A DNA stretch of 64,000 bases from Candidatus Iainarchaeum sp. (GTDB taxonomy: Archaea > Iainarchaeota > Iainarchaeia > Iainarchaeales > UBA10219). A program made the position numbers and the translations under genes. Below, piece after piece: positions 42,101-50,455 of this stretch. Within the stretch, counting starts at the first letter, position 1, and each line of letters starts with the position of its first letter. Below the pieces are notes generated by a model that did not search any database, was not told the DNA's origin, and was given only the letters and a program-made list of their open reading frames with translations. The stretch is taken from NCBI GenBank assembly GCA_018304425.1, contig JAGVWE010000005.1:153534-217533 (forward strand). Reading direction: 5' to 3'.

Positions 42101-42387
42101 TTCAACGCCGTCTGGCCGCCGAAGCCGAGGAGGATGCCGTCCGGCTTCTCGCGGGCGATGACTTTTTCGACGAAGAAGGGGTTGACCGGGAGGAAGTACA
42201 CGCGGTCCGCCAGGTCCCAGGAGGTCTGCACCGTGGCAATGTTGGGGTTGACGATGATGACTTCACAGCCCTCTTCCTTCAAGGCCTTGATGGCTTGGGA
42301 GCCGGAATAATCGAATTCCCCGGCCTGCCCGATTTTCAAGGCGCCCGAGCCCAGCACCAAGACCTTCTTGGCTTCCACGCGCTTCAT
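39193..42387 (-). CDS. carB: Carbamoyl-phosphate synthase large subunit
   Basis: 1064 residues, full length. Two homologous ATP-grasp halves are visible: LVLGSGALKIGQAGEFDYSG at the N-terminus and LVLGSGAYHIGSSVEFDWCG near the middle, each followed by carboxyphosphate or carbamate kinase signatures (EVNARLSRSSALASK; ECNLRASRSFPFVSK). The C-terminal MGS-like domain ends IKAWDEYV. ATG 42387 overlaps the carA stop (ATGA); the open frame farther upstream is carA in another frame. It makes carbamoyl phosphate for PyrB. Confidence 0.96.
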   Translation of the reverse strand: MKRVEAKKVLVLGSGALKIGQAGEFDYSGSQAIKALKEEGCEVIIVNPNIATVQTSWDLADRVYFLPVNPFFVEKVIAREKPDGILLGFGGQTALNCGLALAEKKVFERHKVRVLGTPVKAIRDTEDRELFKKELAKIGVQTPSSLSVTLAKAGLKAAQELGFPVIVRAAFALGGKGSGVARNARELESILESAFTHAPQVLVEEYLHHWKEIEYEVVRDQFDNCITVCNMENFDPMGIHTGESIVVAPSQTLSNHEYHKLRELSIRVIRHLKIVGECNIQFALDPKSEDYRVIEVNARLSRSSALASKATGYPLAFIAAKLALGHALHELPNSITKKTMACFEPALDYCVVKIPRWDLQKFRKVSTQIGSEMKSVGEVMAIGRKFEEALQKAIRMLNIGMYGLVCNKIEFKKVLHTVKNPTDKRLFAVVDSLKAGHSVKKLHGLSGIDSWFLHKLKNVVDLEREIRCHDVKTVSPGLLRRAKELGFSDKQLAMLLNHQSELVVRELRKRHGILPVVKQIDTLAAEFPAQTNYLYMTYNGSEHDVAFPASNAVLVLGSGAYHIGSSVEFDWCGVNAALAARKLGFQAIMVNFNPETVSTDYDLCDRLYFEELSLERVLDIYGLEKPKGVILSTGGQIANNLALKCANAGVTVLGTKPEHIDQAEDRHKFSKLCDSLGIDQPEWAEAKSEKQAAKFAERVGFPVLIRPSYVLSGAAMNIAFTPADLKTYLEKATTVSEEYPVVVSKFIANAKEVEIDAVANKGKLVISAITEHVENAGVHSGDATMVLPPQKLYLQTVREIKAIASKIAAALEISGPFNIQFIAKDNKVSVIECNLRASRSFPFVSKVSGHNFIELATKAILGQNPEPLKSSTLELGHVGVKVPQFSFGRLRGADPVLGVEMASTGEVACIGDTLEDAFLKAMLSVGVKIPEKNILVSVHGDKGRFKLLPVLRRVQKRGFHLYGTEHTAAFFNGHGVKMARLFKLQEKGEPNILSYMRQRRLDLVICIPDTELQAGIDEEYELRRNAVDHSITLLTNLQVSKLFLDSIIKLKKDDLEIKAWDEYV

Positions 42388-43472
42388 TTCCGGTACACCT
42401 TCTTGAGGAACTCGTCGAACAAAAAACCCGTGTCCACCGGGCCAGGCGTGGCTTCCGGGTGGAACTGGGAACTGAAAAACGGCTTGCGCTGGTGGCGGAT
42501 GCCTTCGTTGGTGCCGTCGTTGGCGTTCGTGAAAAGCGGTTCCCAGTCGGCCGGCAGCGAGTGGACGTCCACGGCAAAGCCATGGTTTTGGGAGGTGATG
42601 AAGCACTTTTGCGTGCCCTCCATCGTGCATGGCTGGTTCTGGCTCCGGTGGCCATACTTGAGCTTGTAGGTGTTGCCGCCAGCGGCCAACGCGAGCAACT
42701 GGTTGCCGAGGCAGATGCCAAAAGTGGGGATTTCCTTTTCGAGCAGGGCCGCGACGTTGGAGATGGTCTGCTTGCACTGCTTGGGGTCGCCGGGGCCGTT
42801 TGAAATCATGACCCCGTCGAAGTCGAATTTTCCGTTGAGTAGGTCATAGTCCCAGGGCACGCGCAGGACGGATACCCTCCGGGCGCGCAGGCTGCGGATG
42901 ATGTTGTACTTCGCCCCGCAGTCGATTAAGGCAATGGTCTTCCGCTCACTTCCATAGCGGACGGGTTTCCGGACGCTGACGTCGGCCACGATGTTGAACG
43001 CGTTGGGGTCGAAGGGCCTGGCCTGTTTTCCGTTGACCTCGATGCGGCCCATCATGACCCCCTTTTCGCGGAGCTTCTTGGTGAGCGCGCGGGTGTCAAT
43101 CCCGGAAACGGCGGGAATCTTTTCCCTCCTGAGCCATTGGGCAAGGGTCTGGTCGCAGTCCCAGTGGCTGGGCTGCTCGCAGTACTCGGAAACGATGAGG
43201 CCGCGGAGGTGGATTTTGTCCGACTCAAAGCGCGCAGGCAAGCCCTCCTTCCGGGCCCTGCCCGGAACCCCGTAGTTGCCGATAAGGGGATAGGTGAGGC
43301 ACAGGATTTGCCCGGCATAGCTGGGGTCGGTGAAGGACTCGGGATAGCCGGTCATGCCCGTATTGAACACGACTTCGCCTGCAACCGAGTGGGGGTAGCC
43401 AAAGGACTGGCATGGAAACCGCGAACCGTCTTCGAGGACGAGCTCGGCTTTCACGGGCTTCACGGCTTGCAC
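42384..43472 (-). CDS. carA: Carbamoyl-phosphate synthase small (glutaminase) subunit
   Basis: 362 residues. N-terminal CPSase domain (GEVVFNTGMTGYPESFTDPS) and class-I glutaminase with nucleophile GICLGNQLLALA and the His-Glu pair FSSQFHPEATPG. The start is GTG at 43472, with in-frame GTGs at 43463 and 43454. It faces pyrB across a 152-base divergent region. Ammonia is channelled to CarB. Confidence 0.95.
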   Translation of the reverse strand: MQAVKPVKAELVLEDGSRFPCQSFGYPHSVAGEVVFNTGMTGYPESFTDPSYAGQILCLTYPLIGNYGVPGRARKEGLPARFESDKIHLRGLIVSEYCEQPSHWDCDQTLAQWLRREKIPAVSGIDTRALTKKLREKGVMMGRIEVNGKQARPFDPNAFNIVADVSVRKPVRYGSERKTIALIDCGAKYNIIRSLRARRVSVLRVPWDYDLLNGKFDFDGVMISNGPGDPKQCKQTISNVAALLEKEIPTFGICLGNQLLALAAGGNTYKLKYGHRSQNQPCTMEGTQKCFITSQNHGFAVDVHSLPADWEPLFTNANDGTNEGIRHQRKPFFSSQFHPEATPGPVDTGFLFDEFLKKVYRK

Positions 43473-43587
43473 CCCCCGACGGGGCGGGAAACAGGGAAAA
43501 ACGAAAGCACGGAGTCAAGCAAAAAAACAGGGTTTTTGAGGGGGCAAAAAATGCTCATCCTAAAAAAGAAATAATGCCTGGGAAGGA

Positions 43588-43597
43588 ATTTAAAGGG
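43588..43597 (+). promoter_or_regulatory. TATA box for the pyrB-F operon
   Basis: AATTTAAAGG is centred about 33 bases before the pyrB GTG in the carA/pyrB divergent region. The region also holds A-rich runs (43515-43575) that could carry the carA promoter. Confidence 0.6.
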
Positions 43598-43624
43598 ATG
43601 CCCCCCATAATCTAGAGGGTTGTA

Positions 43625-44596
43625 GTGCCTTCGACTTCAACCGGGAAAAAAACCGCGCATTCTCTTTTCAACCGTTCCCTGGTCTCCATCTACGACCTCA
43701 GCAAACAGCAGATCCTGGACGTGCTGACAACAGCCTCCAAAATGGAGCGGTTGAAGCCCGAAGCCAAGGCCAAAATCCTGGCCCATAAAACCGTTGCCTC
43801 GCTGTTCTTCGAGCCCAGCACGCGCACGCGCCTCTCCTTCGAAGCCGCCATCCAGAACCTGGGAGCCAACGTCATTGGCTTCTCCGACGAAAACGTGACC
43901 TCGCTCAAAAAGGGGGAGAGCTTCTCGGACACCATCAAGATGGTGTGCAATTACGCGCACGCCATCGTCATGCGGCACCCCATCACCGGCCACGCCCGGA
44001 TTGCGGCCGGCGAAGCCAGCGTTCCCGTCATCAACGCCGGCGACGGAACGAACGAGCACCCCACGCAAAACCTCCTGGACCTGTACACGATTAAGAAACG
44101 GTTCGGCAGACTCAATGGCCTCAAAATCGGCTTCCTGGGAGACTTGAAGTTCAGCCGCACCATCAAGGGATTGGTGCACGCGCTCAACAAGCTCGGCGAC
44201 AACGAGTACTACTTCATCGCCCCCCACCAGCTGCGCATGGAGGAAGGCATCACGCAGACCCTGAAAGGCGAGGGCTGCAAAATCCTGGAAGGCGAGCACC
44301 TCGAAAACTTCATCGGCCTGCTGGACATCCTCTACGTCACGCGCATCCAAAGGGAGCGGTTTGACTCGCACGCGGAATACGAGCGGCTGCGCGGCAGCTA
44401 CCAGATTGACAAGGGAACGCTGGCCCGGGCCAAGAAAACCCTGGCCCTCATGCACCCCCTGCCCCGCATTGACGAGATTTCCAGGGACGTCGACGAACTC
44501 CCGCAGGCCACGTACTTCCAGCAAGCCCACCATGGGCTCCCAGTACGCGAAGCCATCTTGAGCCTCATCCTGGGAGGCAAGCATGGCAAGAATTGA
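43625..44596 (+). CDS. pyrB: Aspartate carbamoyltransferase catalytic subunit
   Basis: 323 residues. The carbamoyl-phosphate motif FFEPSTRTRLSFE, the loop SLKKGES, MRHPITGHARIAA, and the aspartate-binding MHPLPRIDEI are all present. It condenses carbamoyl phosphate and aspartate. No pyrI regulatory subunit follows, unlike many archaea; the next gene is pyrD, overlapping by 14 bases. The start codon is GTG. Confidence 0.96.
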   Translation: MPSTSTGKKTAHSLFNRSLVSIYDLSKQQILDVLTTASKMERLKPEAKAKILAHKTVASLFFEPSTRTRLSFEAAIQNLGANVIGFSDENVTSLKKGESFSDTIKMVCNYAHAIVMRHPITGHARIAAGEASVPVINAGDGTNEHPTQNLLDLYTIKKRFGRLNGLKIGFLGDLKFSRTIKGLVHALNKLGDNEYYFIAPHQLRMEEGITQTLKGEGCKILEGEHLENFIGLLDILYVTRIQRERFDSHAEYERLRGSYQIDKGTLARAKKTLALMHPLPRIDEISRDVDELPQATYFQQAHHGLPVREAILSLILGGKHGKN

Positions 44597-45503
44597 CTTG
44601 AGCCTTTCGCTTTGCGGCGTCAAGCTCGCGAACCCCACCATCCTTGCCTCCGGCTTTTTGGGCGTTTCCCCGTTCACCCTGGAACGCGTGGGCCGCTGCG
44701 GCGTGGGCGCGGTGACCATGAAAAGCGTGGGCCCCAGGCCCTGGCCGGGTTACCCGAACCCCACCGTGGTCGCGAACGAGGAATTCATGTTGAACGCGGT
44801 GGGCCTGCCGACGGCGGGCTATAAGAACATCGAACCAGAGTGGGAGGGCATGCGCAAGCTCAAAATCCCGTTCATTGCCAGCCTGTATGGCACGAGCCTG
44901 GAAGAGTATGCCGAGGTGGCCGCGGACTTCGCCGCGCGCAAGCCGCCCCTGATTGAGTTGGATTTGTCCTGCCCGCACGCCAAGAAAGGCGGCCACCAGT
45001 TCGCGACCAACCTGGACCTGGCACGCAAGCTGGTCGAAAAAGTCAAGGCCGTTACCGGCCGAAGGGTGCCGGTGTTCGCCAAGCTCTCGCCGAATTGCCC
45101 GAACATCGGGGAAATCGCGGCCGCGTGCGAGGCGGCGGGCGCGGACGGGATTACGGCCATCAACACGGCTTCGGCCATGGCGATTGACATCGAGGCAAAG
45201 TGCCCCGTGCTGTACAACAAGCGCGGCGGCTTGAGCGGCCCGGCCCTGAAACCGATTGCCGTGAAGTGCGTCTACGACGTCTACGAGAAGGTCCACATCC
45301 CCATCATTGCCACGGGCGGCATTTCGACTGGCAGGGACGCGGTCGAGTTGCTGATGGCGGGCGGCACCGGGCTCGGCATTGGCACCGCCATCTACTTGCG
45401 GGGCATCGATTGTTTCGAGAAGATTTGCGGCGAGATGGAGGCCTGGATGAAGGAGAACGGCTACACGAAAGTCAAACAGCTCACGGGGGCCGCGCATGAG
45501 TGA
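44583..45503 (+). CDS. pyrD: Dihydroorotate dehydrogenase, class 1B catalytic subunit
   Basis: 306 residues, FMN-binding TIM barrel. LANPTILASGFLG, the catalytic-cysteine motif ELDLSCPHAKKGG, and IIATGGISTGRDAVELLMAG mark class 1B (cysteine base). It works with the PyrK electron-transfer subunit encoded next. The start overlaps pyrB and the end overlaps pyrK by 8 bases. Confidence 0.95.
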   Translation: MARIDLSLSLCGVKLANPTILASGFLGVSPFTLERVGRCGVGAVTMKSVGPRPWPGYPNPTVVANEEFMLNAVGLPTAGYKNIEPEWEGMRKLKIPFIASLYGTSLEEYAEVAADFAARKPPLIELDLSCPHAKKGGHQFATNLDLARKLVEKVKAVTGRRVPVFAKLSPNCPNIGEIAAACEAAGADGITAINTASAMAIDIEAKCPVLYNKRGGLSGPALKPIAVKCVYDVYEKVHIPIIATGGISTGRDAVELLMAGGTGLGIGTAIYLRGIDCFEKICGEMEAWMKENGYTKVKQLTGAAHE

Positions 45504-46314
45504 ACGCAATGACTTCCCAAGGATGGTGAGGGTCGCAAAGGTCGTGTGGGAGAACCCAAGCACCTGCACCATCCTGTTCGACGAGCGCATGGACGTCAAG
45601 CCCGGCCAGTACGTCATGGTTTGGCTGCCCCGCGTGGACGAGAAGCCCATGAGCGTGACCTATGCCGGTGGAAAGGGGCTTGGGTTCACGGCCCTGGTCC
45701 ACGGCGAGACCACGCGGAAGATGGGCGCGCTGAAGAAAGGCGACCTCGTGGGCGTCCGCGGGCCCTATGGGAACTGGTTCGACTTCGCGAAGGCGAAAAA
45801 GGCGCTGCTGGTGGGTGGAGGCGTGGGAGTGCCACCGCTGGCGTTCCTGGCCGAGGAAATGGCTAAAAAGGGGATGCGCTCCATGTTTATCATGGGCGCG
45901 CGGTCGAAGGACGGGTTGATGTTCGAGCAGCGGATTGGGAAAGCAGCCGAACTGCGGGTGTGCACGGATGACGGCTCCAAGGGGCGGAAGGCGCGCACCC
46001 CGGAACTGGTCGCGGAAGCCCTGGCCGGGGAACGGTTTGACTGCGTGTACACTTGTGGCCCGGAAATCATGATGAAAAAGGTGTTCGACGAATGCGAGAA
46101 GCGGGGAGTCGAGTGCCAGGCCTCGCTGGAACGCTACTTCAAGTGCGCGTTCGGGGCCTGCGGGCAATGCTGTTTGGACGACAAACTGGTGTGCGCGGAT
46201 GGCACGGTGTTCGGCAGCGCGTTCCTGCGGAAGTCCAGTGAGTTCGGCCGGTACTCGTATGCGCGCACGGGTGCCAGGATCACGCTCGAGGAGTGGATGA
46301 AGCATGGAATGTGA
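45496..46314 (+). CDS. pyrK: Dihydroorotate dehydrogenase electron-transfer subunit
   Basis: 272 residues. FAD-binding barrel (DVKPGQYVMVWLPR), NAD-binding LLVGGGVGVPPLAFLAEEM, and a C-terminal [2Fe-2S] motif in CAFGACGQCCLDDKLVC. It passes electrons from PyrD FMN to NAD. Overlaps pyrD and pyrC. Confidence 0.94.
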   Translation: MSERNDFPRMVRVAKVVWENPSTCTILFDERMDVKPGQYVMVWLPRVDEKPMSVTYAGGKGLGFTALVHGETTRKMGALKKGDLVGVRGPYGNWFDFAKAKKALLVGGGVGVPPLAFLAEEMAKKGMRSMFIMGARSKDGLMFEQRIGKAAELRVCTDDGSKGRKARTPELVAEALAGERFDCVYTCGPEIMMKKVFDECEKRGVECQASLERYFKCAFGACGQCCLDDKLVCADGTVFGSAFLRKSSEFGRYSYARTGARITLEEWMKHGM

Positions 46315-47635
46315 GGTGGTCTTGAAGGGCGGGCGGGTGTTCACCGGAAAGAAGTTCGAGGCCGTGAACGTTGGGGTCAGCAAGGGCAGGATTACAGCCG
46401 TTGGGAAAGGGGTTCGAGGAAAAAAGTCAATCGATTGCAGGGGCCGGTGGGTGCTGCCCGCGGCCCTGGACGTCCACGTCCATGCCCGCGACTTCAAGGA
46501 GGCCGCGAAGGAGACCTGGCGCTCGGCCTCCAGCGCGGCCGCGCATGGGGGAGTGGGTTGTTTCTTCGACATGCCCAACAACCAGGGATTTGCCATGAAT
46601 TCCCTGGCAAGGCTCCGGCAAAAGGAGTCAAGGGCCTTGAGGGACTCCCTGGTCGACTTTGGCTTGTATGCGGCCTTGGACGAGGCCTCCGTCGAAAACG
46701 CCCGGGCCCTGGCAAAGGACTGCGTGGGCTTCAAGCTCTACATGGCCGAGTCCACGAATGCCCGGGGGGCTAAGGGCCAGGAATTCCTGGAACGCGCGTT
46801 CCAGGCCGTGGCCAAGACCGGAAAAATTCTGGTAGTCCACGCCGAGGATCCCGAAACGATTGAACGCTTTGCCCGGCACGCCGGCAAGCGCACCGACCCC
46901 TACGCGCACTATGACGCGCGCCCCAACCTCTCGGAGGCCGTGGCCGTGCACAAGGCCCTGTCATTGGCGGAACGGTTTGGCACGCGGCTCCACGTCACGC
47001 ATGTCTCCACGCATGAGGCCCTGCCATTGATTGCGTTGGCCAAGAAAAAGAAGGTGGATGTCTCGGCTGACTGCTCGTTCACGCACCTCACGTTCAGCTT
47101 GTCCGACCATGAGCGGCACGCGCACTGCATCAAGGTCAACCCCCCGGTGAGAACGGAGGCCGACCGAGAAGCCCTGTGGATTGCCTTGCGGAAGGGCGTC
47201 ATCGACTTCATTGCCTCCGACCATGCACCCCACCCGAAGAAGGAAAAACTCGGCCCCAAGGGAAAGAACGTGCCCTCGGGCCTGCCGTGGCTCGATTTCT
47301 TCTTGCCACGCCTGCTGGCCCTTGCCAAGAAGCGGAAGGTACCGGTGGAAGAGGCGCTGGCCTGGGTCACGGAGAAGCCGGCCAAGCGGTTCAAGGTAAA
47401 GGACAAGGGGAGAATCGCGCGGGGCTTTGACGCGGACCTGGTGGTGTTCGACCCGCGCGCGGGGAGCCGCGTGACCGCGAAAGCCATGCACTCCAAGTCC
47501 AAGTGGCATCCCCTGGAAGGCGAGAAACTGCCTGGAAAGGTCGAAACAACCCTTATAAGGGGTTGCGTGGTGTTCGACAAAGGCAAGCCCTTAAGAAGGG
47601 GCTTCAAGGCCCGGAGGGTGGCGTTGGATGGATGA
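46304..47635 (+). CDS. pyrC: Dihydroorotase
   Basis: 443 residues of the amidohydrolase family. Metal ligands lie in LDVHVHARD, carboxylated-lysine segment VGFKLYMAES, VVHAEDPET, LHVTHVSTHEA and IASDHAPHPKKEK. The usual GxID before HVH reads AALD, a mild change. It cyclises carbamoyl aspartate. Overlaps pyrK by 11 bases and pyrE by 8. Confidence 0.93.
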   Translation: MECEVVLKGGRVFTGKKFEAVNVGVSKGRITAVGKGVRGKKSIDCRGRWVLPAALDVHVHARDFKEAAKETWRSASSAAAHGGVGCFFDMPNNQGFAMNSLARLRQKESRALRDSLVDFGLYAALDEASVENARALAKDCVGFKLYMAESTNARGAKGQEFLERAFQAVAKTGKILVVHAEDPETIERFARHAGKRTDPYAHYDARPNLSEAVAVHKALSLAERFGTRLHVTHVSTHEALPLIALAKKKKVDVSADCSFTHLTFSLSDHERHAHCIKVNPPVRTEADREALWIALRKGVIDFIASDHAPHPKKEKLGPKGKNVPSGLPWLDFFLPRLLALAKKRKVPVEEALAWVTEKPAKRFKVKDKGRIARGFDADLVVFDPRAGSRVTAKAMHSKSKWHPLEGEKLPGKVETTLIRGCVVFDKGKPLRRGFKARRVALDG

Positions 47636-48248
47636 CAAGGCCAGGTTGTGCGCGGAGTTGGCGCGGATTGGCGCCGTGAAGTTCGGGGTGTTCACGTTGA
47701 AGTCGGGGTTGAAGAGCCCCGTGTATGTTGACCTGCGGTTGCTGGTCTCGCATCCGGACGTGCTGCGGCTGGTCGGCAAAGCGATTGGCGGGATGGTCAA
47801 GGCCGCGAAGTTCGACCGCGTGTGCGGCATCCCCTACGCCGCGATACCCATTGCAACCGCGGTCTCCCTTGAGTTCGGCTGGCCCATGATTTACCCCCGC
47901 AAGGAAGTCAAGGACTATGGCACGAAGAAAGCCATTGAGGGCGAGTTCAAGGCAGGGGAAACCATTCTCGTGATTGACGACTTGATTACGACGGGGCTCA
48001 GCAAGGTCGAGGCCATCGCGCCCCTGGAAGCCGCGGGCCTGAAAGTAAGGGACATCGCGGTCTTGATTGACCGCGAGCAGGGCGGCAAAAAGGAACTGGA
48101 AGCGAAGGGCTACCGGTTGCACGCCGTGCTGGCGATTTCCGAGTTGCTGGAGTCGCTCAAGCAGGCGAAGAAAATCGACGAGCCAACCTACGCGCAGGTC
48201 AAGGCCTATTTCAGGGACCCGGGCGCCTGGCAGAAGGCGCACCCATGA
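47628..48248 (+). CDS. pyrE: Orotate phosphoribosyltransferase
   Basis: 206 residues. Type-I PRTase fold with the PRPP loop TILVIDDLITTGLSK, the YPRKEVKDYG flexible loop and RVCGIPYAAIP. It joins orotate and PRPP to OMP. The TGA stop overlaps the ATG of the micro-ORF cassette that separates it from pyrF. Confidence 0.94.
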   Translation: MDDKARLCAELARIGAVKFGVFTLKSGLKSPVYVDLRLLVSHPDVLRLVGKAIGGMVKAAKFDRVCGIPYAAIPIATAVSLEFGWPMIYPRKEVKDYGTKKAIEGEFKAGETILVIDDLITTGLSKVEAIAPLEAAGLKVRDIAVLIDREQGGKKELEAKGYRLHAVLAISELLESLKQAKKIDEPTYAQVKAYFRDPGAWQKAHP

Positions 48249-48298
48249 AACCCTTTTGCTGCGCAAAAGCGTTTACGGAAAGCAGGGTGAACCCATGA
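48245..48298 (+). other. Hairpin/micro-ORF cassette, copy 1 (pyrE-pyrF junction)
   Basis: ATGAAACCCTTTTGC begins a 17-codon frame (MKPFCCAKAFTESRVNP) whose ATG overlaps the pyrE stop (ATGA) and whose TGA overlaps the pyrF ATG. Bases 48253-48269 form the hairpin CTTTTGC/GCAAAAG, followed by GCGTTTACGGAAA. The same arrangement, with a stem one base pair longer, occurs at 60821-60880. Confidence 0.55.
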
Positions 48299-49158
48299 CC
48301 GAGTGGAGCGAGTCATTGGAGCACGCGGCCAAGCAAAACAAGAGCCTGGCCTGCTTTGGCTTGGACCCCGTCATCGAGCGGATTCCCATCAAGGAAGGCA
48401 ACGCGGAACAGAAGATTGCGGGTTTTTACGGGGAAATCCTGGACGCCTGCGAGGCCGAGGACTGCCTTCCCGGGGCTGTAAAGCCCAATTACGCGTTCTT
48501 CGCCCAGTACGGGTTCGAGGGCCTGCGCGCGTTGAAAGCCGTGGTGGACCGGGCGCGGAAGACGAAGTTGCCCGTCATTTTGGACGCCAAGCGCGGCGAC
48601 ATCGGGAACTCGAGCAAGGCCTACGCCCACGAGGTCTTCGGCTTCTGGCAGGCCGACGCGGTTACTATCGCGCCCTACATGGGCTCGGATTCTGTGAAGC
48701 CCTTCATCGAGTTCTCCGAGAGACATGGCAAAGGCGTTTACGTCCTCAACCGCACGAGCAACGCGGGGGCCAAGGACTTCCAGGACCTGCCGGTAGGCGG
48801 CGGCAAGAAACTGTACTTGGTGGTGGCCGAGAAAATCGTGGAATGGGGCCTGCACGCGAAAGGCAACCTGGGCGCGGTGGTCGGGGCAACCTCTTTGGAC
48901 GAGCTCGCGGAAATCAATTCCTTTTACGCGAAAGCCAAGAACCCGGTGCCCCTGCTGATTCCCGGCGTGGGCGCGCAGGGCGCGAAGGCCGGGGACGTCG
49001 TGGCCGCGCTGAAAAAGGCTTCAAAGAACCTGGCCGTGCACCGCATCAACTCGTCGAGCGAATTGAATTACGCCTACGAAAAGCAGGGCACGAGCGACTA
49101 CGCCGGGGCCAGCGTGAAGGCGCTCAAGCACTTGAACAAGGACATCGGGTTGTTCTGA
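48295..49158 (+). CDS. pyrF: Orotidine 5'-phosphate decarboxylase
   Basis: 287 residues, the longer type-2 form. FGLDPVIERIP, the catalytic LDAKRGDIGNSSKAYA (Asp-Lys-Asp tetrad) and LLIPGVGAQGAKAGD are present. It yields UMP and completes the pathway. ATG 48295 is fixed by homology and by the coupled ATGA at the end of the upstream micro-ORF. Confidence 0.95.
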   Translation: MTEWSESLEHAAKQNKSLACFGLDPVIERIPIKEGNAEQKIAGFYGEILDACEAEDCLPGAVKPNYAFFAQYGFEGLRALKAVVDRARKTKLPVILDAKRGDIGNSSKAYAHEVFGFWQADAVTIAPYMGSDSVKPFIEFSERHGKGVYVLNRTSNAGAKDFQDLPVGGGKKLYLVVAEKIVEWGLHAKGNLGAVVGATSLDELAEINSFYAKAKNPVPLLIPGVGAQGAKAGDVVAALKKASKNLAVHRINSSSELNYAYEKQGTSDYAGASVKALKHLNKDIGLF

Positions 49159-49159
49159 C

Positions 49160-49906
49160 ATGGCGAGGCGAACCGTCGCCGGACTTTTCAGGGGCCGGAA
49201 ACCGCGGGCGTTGTGGGGCGGGGCAGGAAAAAGCGCGCGGGCCCGGTACAAAACCGGAAGGGGGAACATGCAGGCACGGTCTGTTCGGCACAGCCCCCGT
49301 GCAAAAGGCGTGAATGTCGCACTGGCATATCGGGAACTGATGGCCTTGGAGGAGCTCGAGAAGACGGGCGTATCGCCGAAGAAATACGATATCAATGGGG
49401 CAGGCCTCTCGACGACTCGGCCGCCGAGCAAACGCCATGTGCGGGCGCTTCGAGCGATGCGCAGTGGGGGCACCCATTGGGTGGTCGAGCATATCCTTGG
49501 CCCCATAGGAAGGAAAAGGTTCCGTCGGCTGGCCAGCGAATTGCCGGGCCTCAAGTGGGAGGAAGAGCATGAACAGCGGGATTGGTCGAAAATCTTTCCA
49601 CGGCGAGGGACACCGCGCTGGGAACACGCGAAGGAATGGGCAGGGCGGATAGTCGAAGAGGCCACGGAATTGAAAAAGGAACTGGATGAAAATTTCACGG
49701 CTTTCGCGATTGCAATCTATGAGTTGCCCGATGCTCGACGATACCGCGAAGTGAAAGACAACTTTTGGGGGACGCGAACCGAGGAAGAGGAGAGGACCCG
49801 GCGCATCAACGCCATCACCCATCACTCGAGGAGGCATGTCGGATTCCTTAATGGCTCGTTGACGGTTCTGATCGAGGAGGCGGGGAAATGGGCGGCAAGC
49901 AGATGA
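49160..49906 (+). CDS. Hypothetical protein
   Basis: 248 residues, basic N-terminus then mixed helical sequence (WVVEHILGPIGRKRFRRLAS, WEHAKEWAGRIVEEATELKK). No family was recognised. A second start at ATG 49268, preceded by GGGGG, would give 212 residues and drop the odd Arg/Gly-rich beginning. Codon choice looks less GC-biased at the third base than in pyrF, hinting at later arrival. It lies one base after pyrF and overlaps the LOG-like gene by 19 bases. Confidence 0.55.
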   Translation: MARRTVAGLFRGRKPRALWGGAGKSARARYKTGRGNMQARSVRHSPRAKGVNVALAYRELMALEELEKTGVSPKKYDINGAGLSTTRPPSKRHVRALRAMRSGGTHWVVEHILGPIGRKRFRRLASELPGLKWEEEHEQRDWSKIFPRRGTPRWEHAKEWAGRIVEEATELKKELDENFTAFAIAIYELPDARRYREVKDNFWGTRTEEEERTRRINAITHHSRRHVGFLNGSLTVLIEEAGKWAASR

Positions 49907-50433
49907 AGACCAAAATTGCGGTGGTGGGCTCGGCCGTGGACTGGCCGAAGAAGTCGGAGAAGCTGGCGCGGGAGCTGGGCCGCGAGATTGCCGCCCGCGA
50001 CTGTGTGCTGGTTACCGGCGCGACCACGGGCCTCACGTACGAGGCCGTGAAGGGAGCCAAAGAGCGGCGCGGGTTCGTGCTGGGCATCTCCCCGGCCGCC
50101 AGCGAGCAGGAACACGTGGAGGCCTATGGCAAGCCCACAGAGGGCTTCGACATAATCGTGTTCACGGGCGTGGGCTTGATCGGCCGCAACAGCACCATCA
50201 TCCGGACCGCGGACGCCGTGATAGTCGTTGGAGGCCAGGCGGGAACCCTGAACGAGTTCACCGTGGCCAGCGTCGAGGGAAAGGTCATCGGGGTGTTGAA
50301 GGGCAGCGGCCAAATCGCGGAAATGCTGCCGGAAATCGCACGGGCCTGCGGCACGGACGCCGGCAAACTGGTGGTCGAGAAAGAGCCGGCCCGGCTGGTG
50401 GCAAGGGTGCTGCAAAGGATTAAAAACCGGTAA
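49888..50433 (+). CDS. LOG/SLOG-family protein (TIGR00725-like, possible nucleotide phosphoribohydrolase)
   Basis: 181 residues, Rossmann-like: KIAVVGSAVDWPKK, VLVTGATTGLTYEAVKGA, and VVGGQAGTLNEFTVA, the variant of the GGGxGTxxE motif of lysine-decarboxylase-like (LOG) enzymes. Such enzymes can split nucleoside 5'-monophosphates into base and ribose-5-P. Position directly before AMP phosphorylase supports a nucleotide-salvage role, by inference. GGAGG twelve bases before ATG 49888 supports that start; ATG 49903 is in frame. Confidence 0.8.
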   Translation: MGGKQMKTKIAVVGSAVDWPKKSEKLARELGREIAARDCVLVTGATTGLTYEAVKGAKERRGFVLGISPAASEQEHVEAYGKPTEGFDIIVFTGVGLIGRNSTIIRTADAVIVVGGQAGTLNEFTVASVEGKVIGVLKGSGQIAEMLPEIARACGTDAGKLVVEKEPARLVARVLQRIKNR

Positions 50434-50455
50434 AACATTGTAAGTAGGGATACCG

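Noticed and set aside
42388-42777. N-terminal extension of carB
   Set aside because: It is carA sequence in another frame; conserved CarB begins at ATG 42387 with an ATGA overlap.
44597-46314. A pyrI regulatory subunit after pyrB
   Set aside because: The genes that follow are pyrD and pyrK; no zinc-ribbon PyrI sequence is present in the window.
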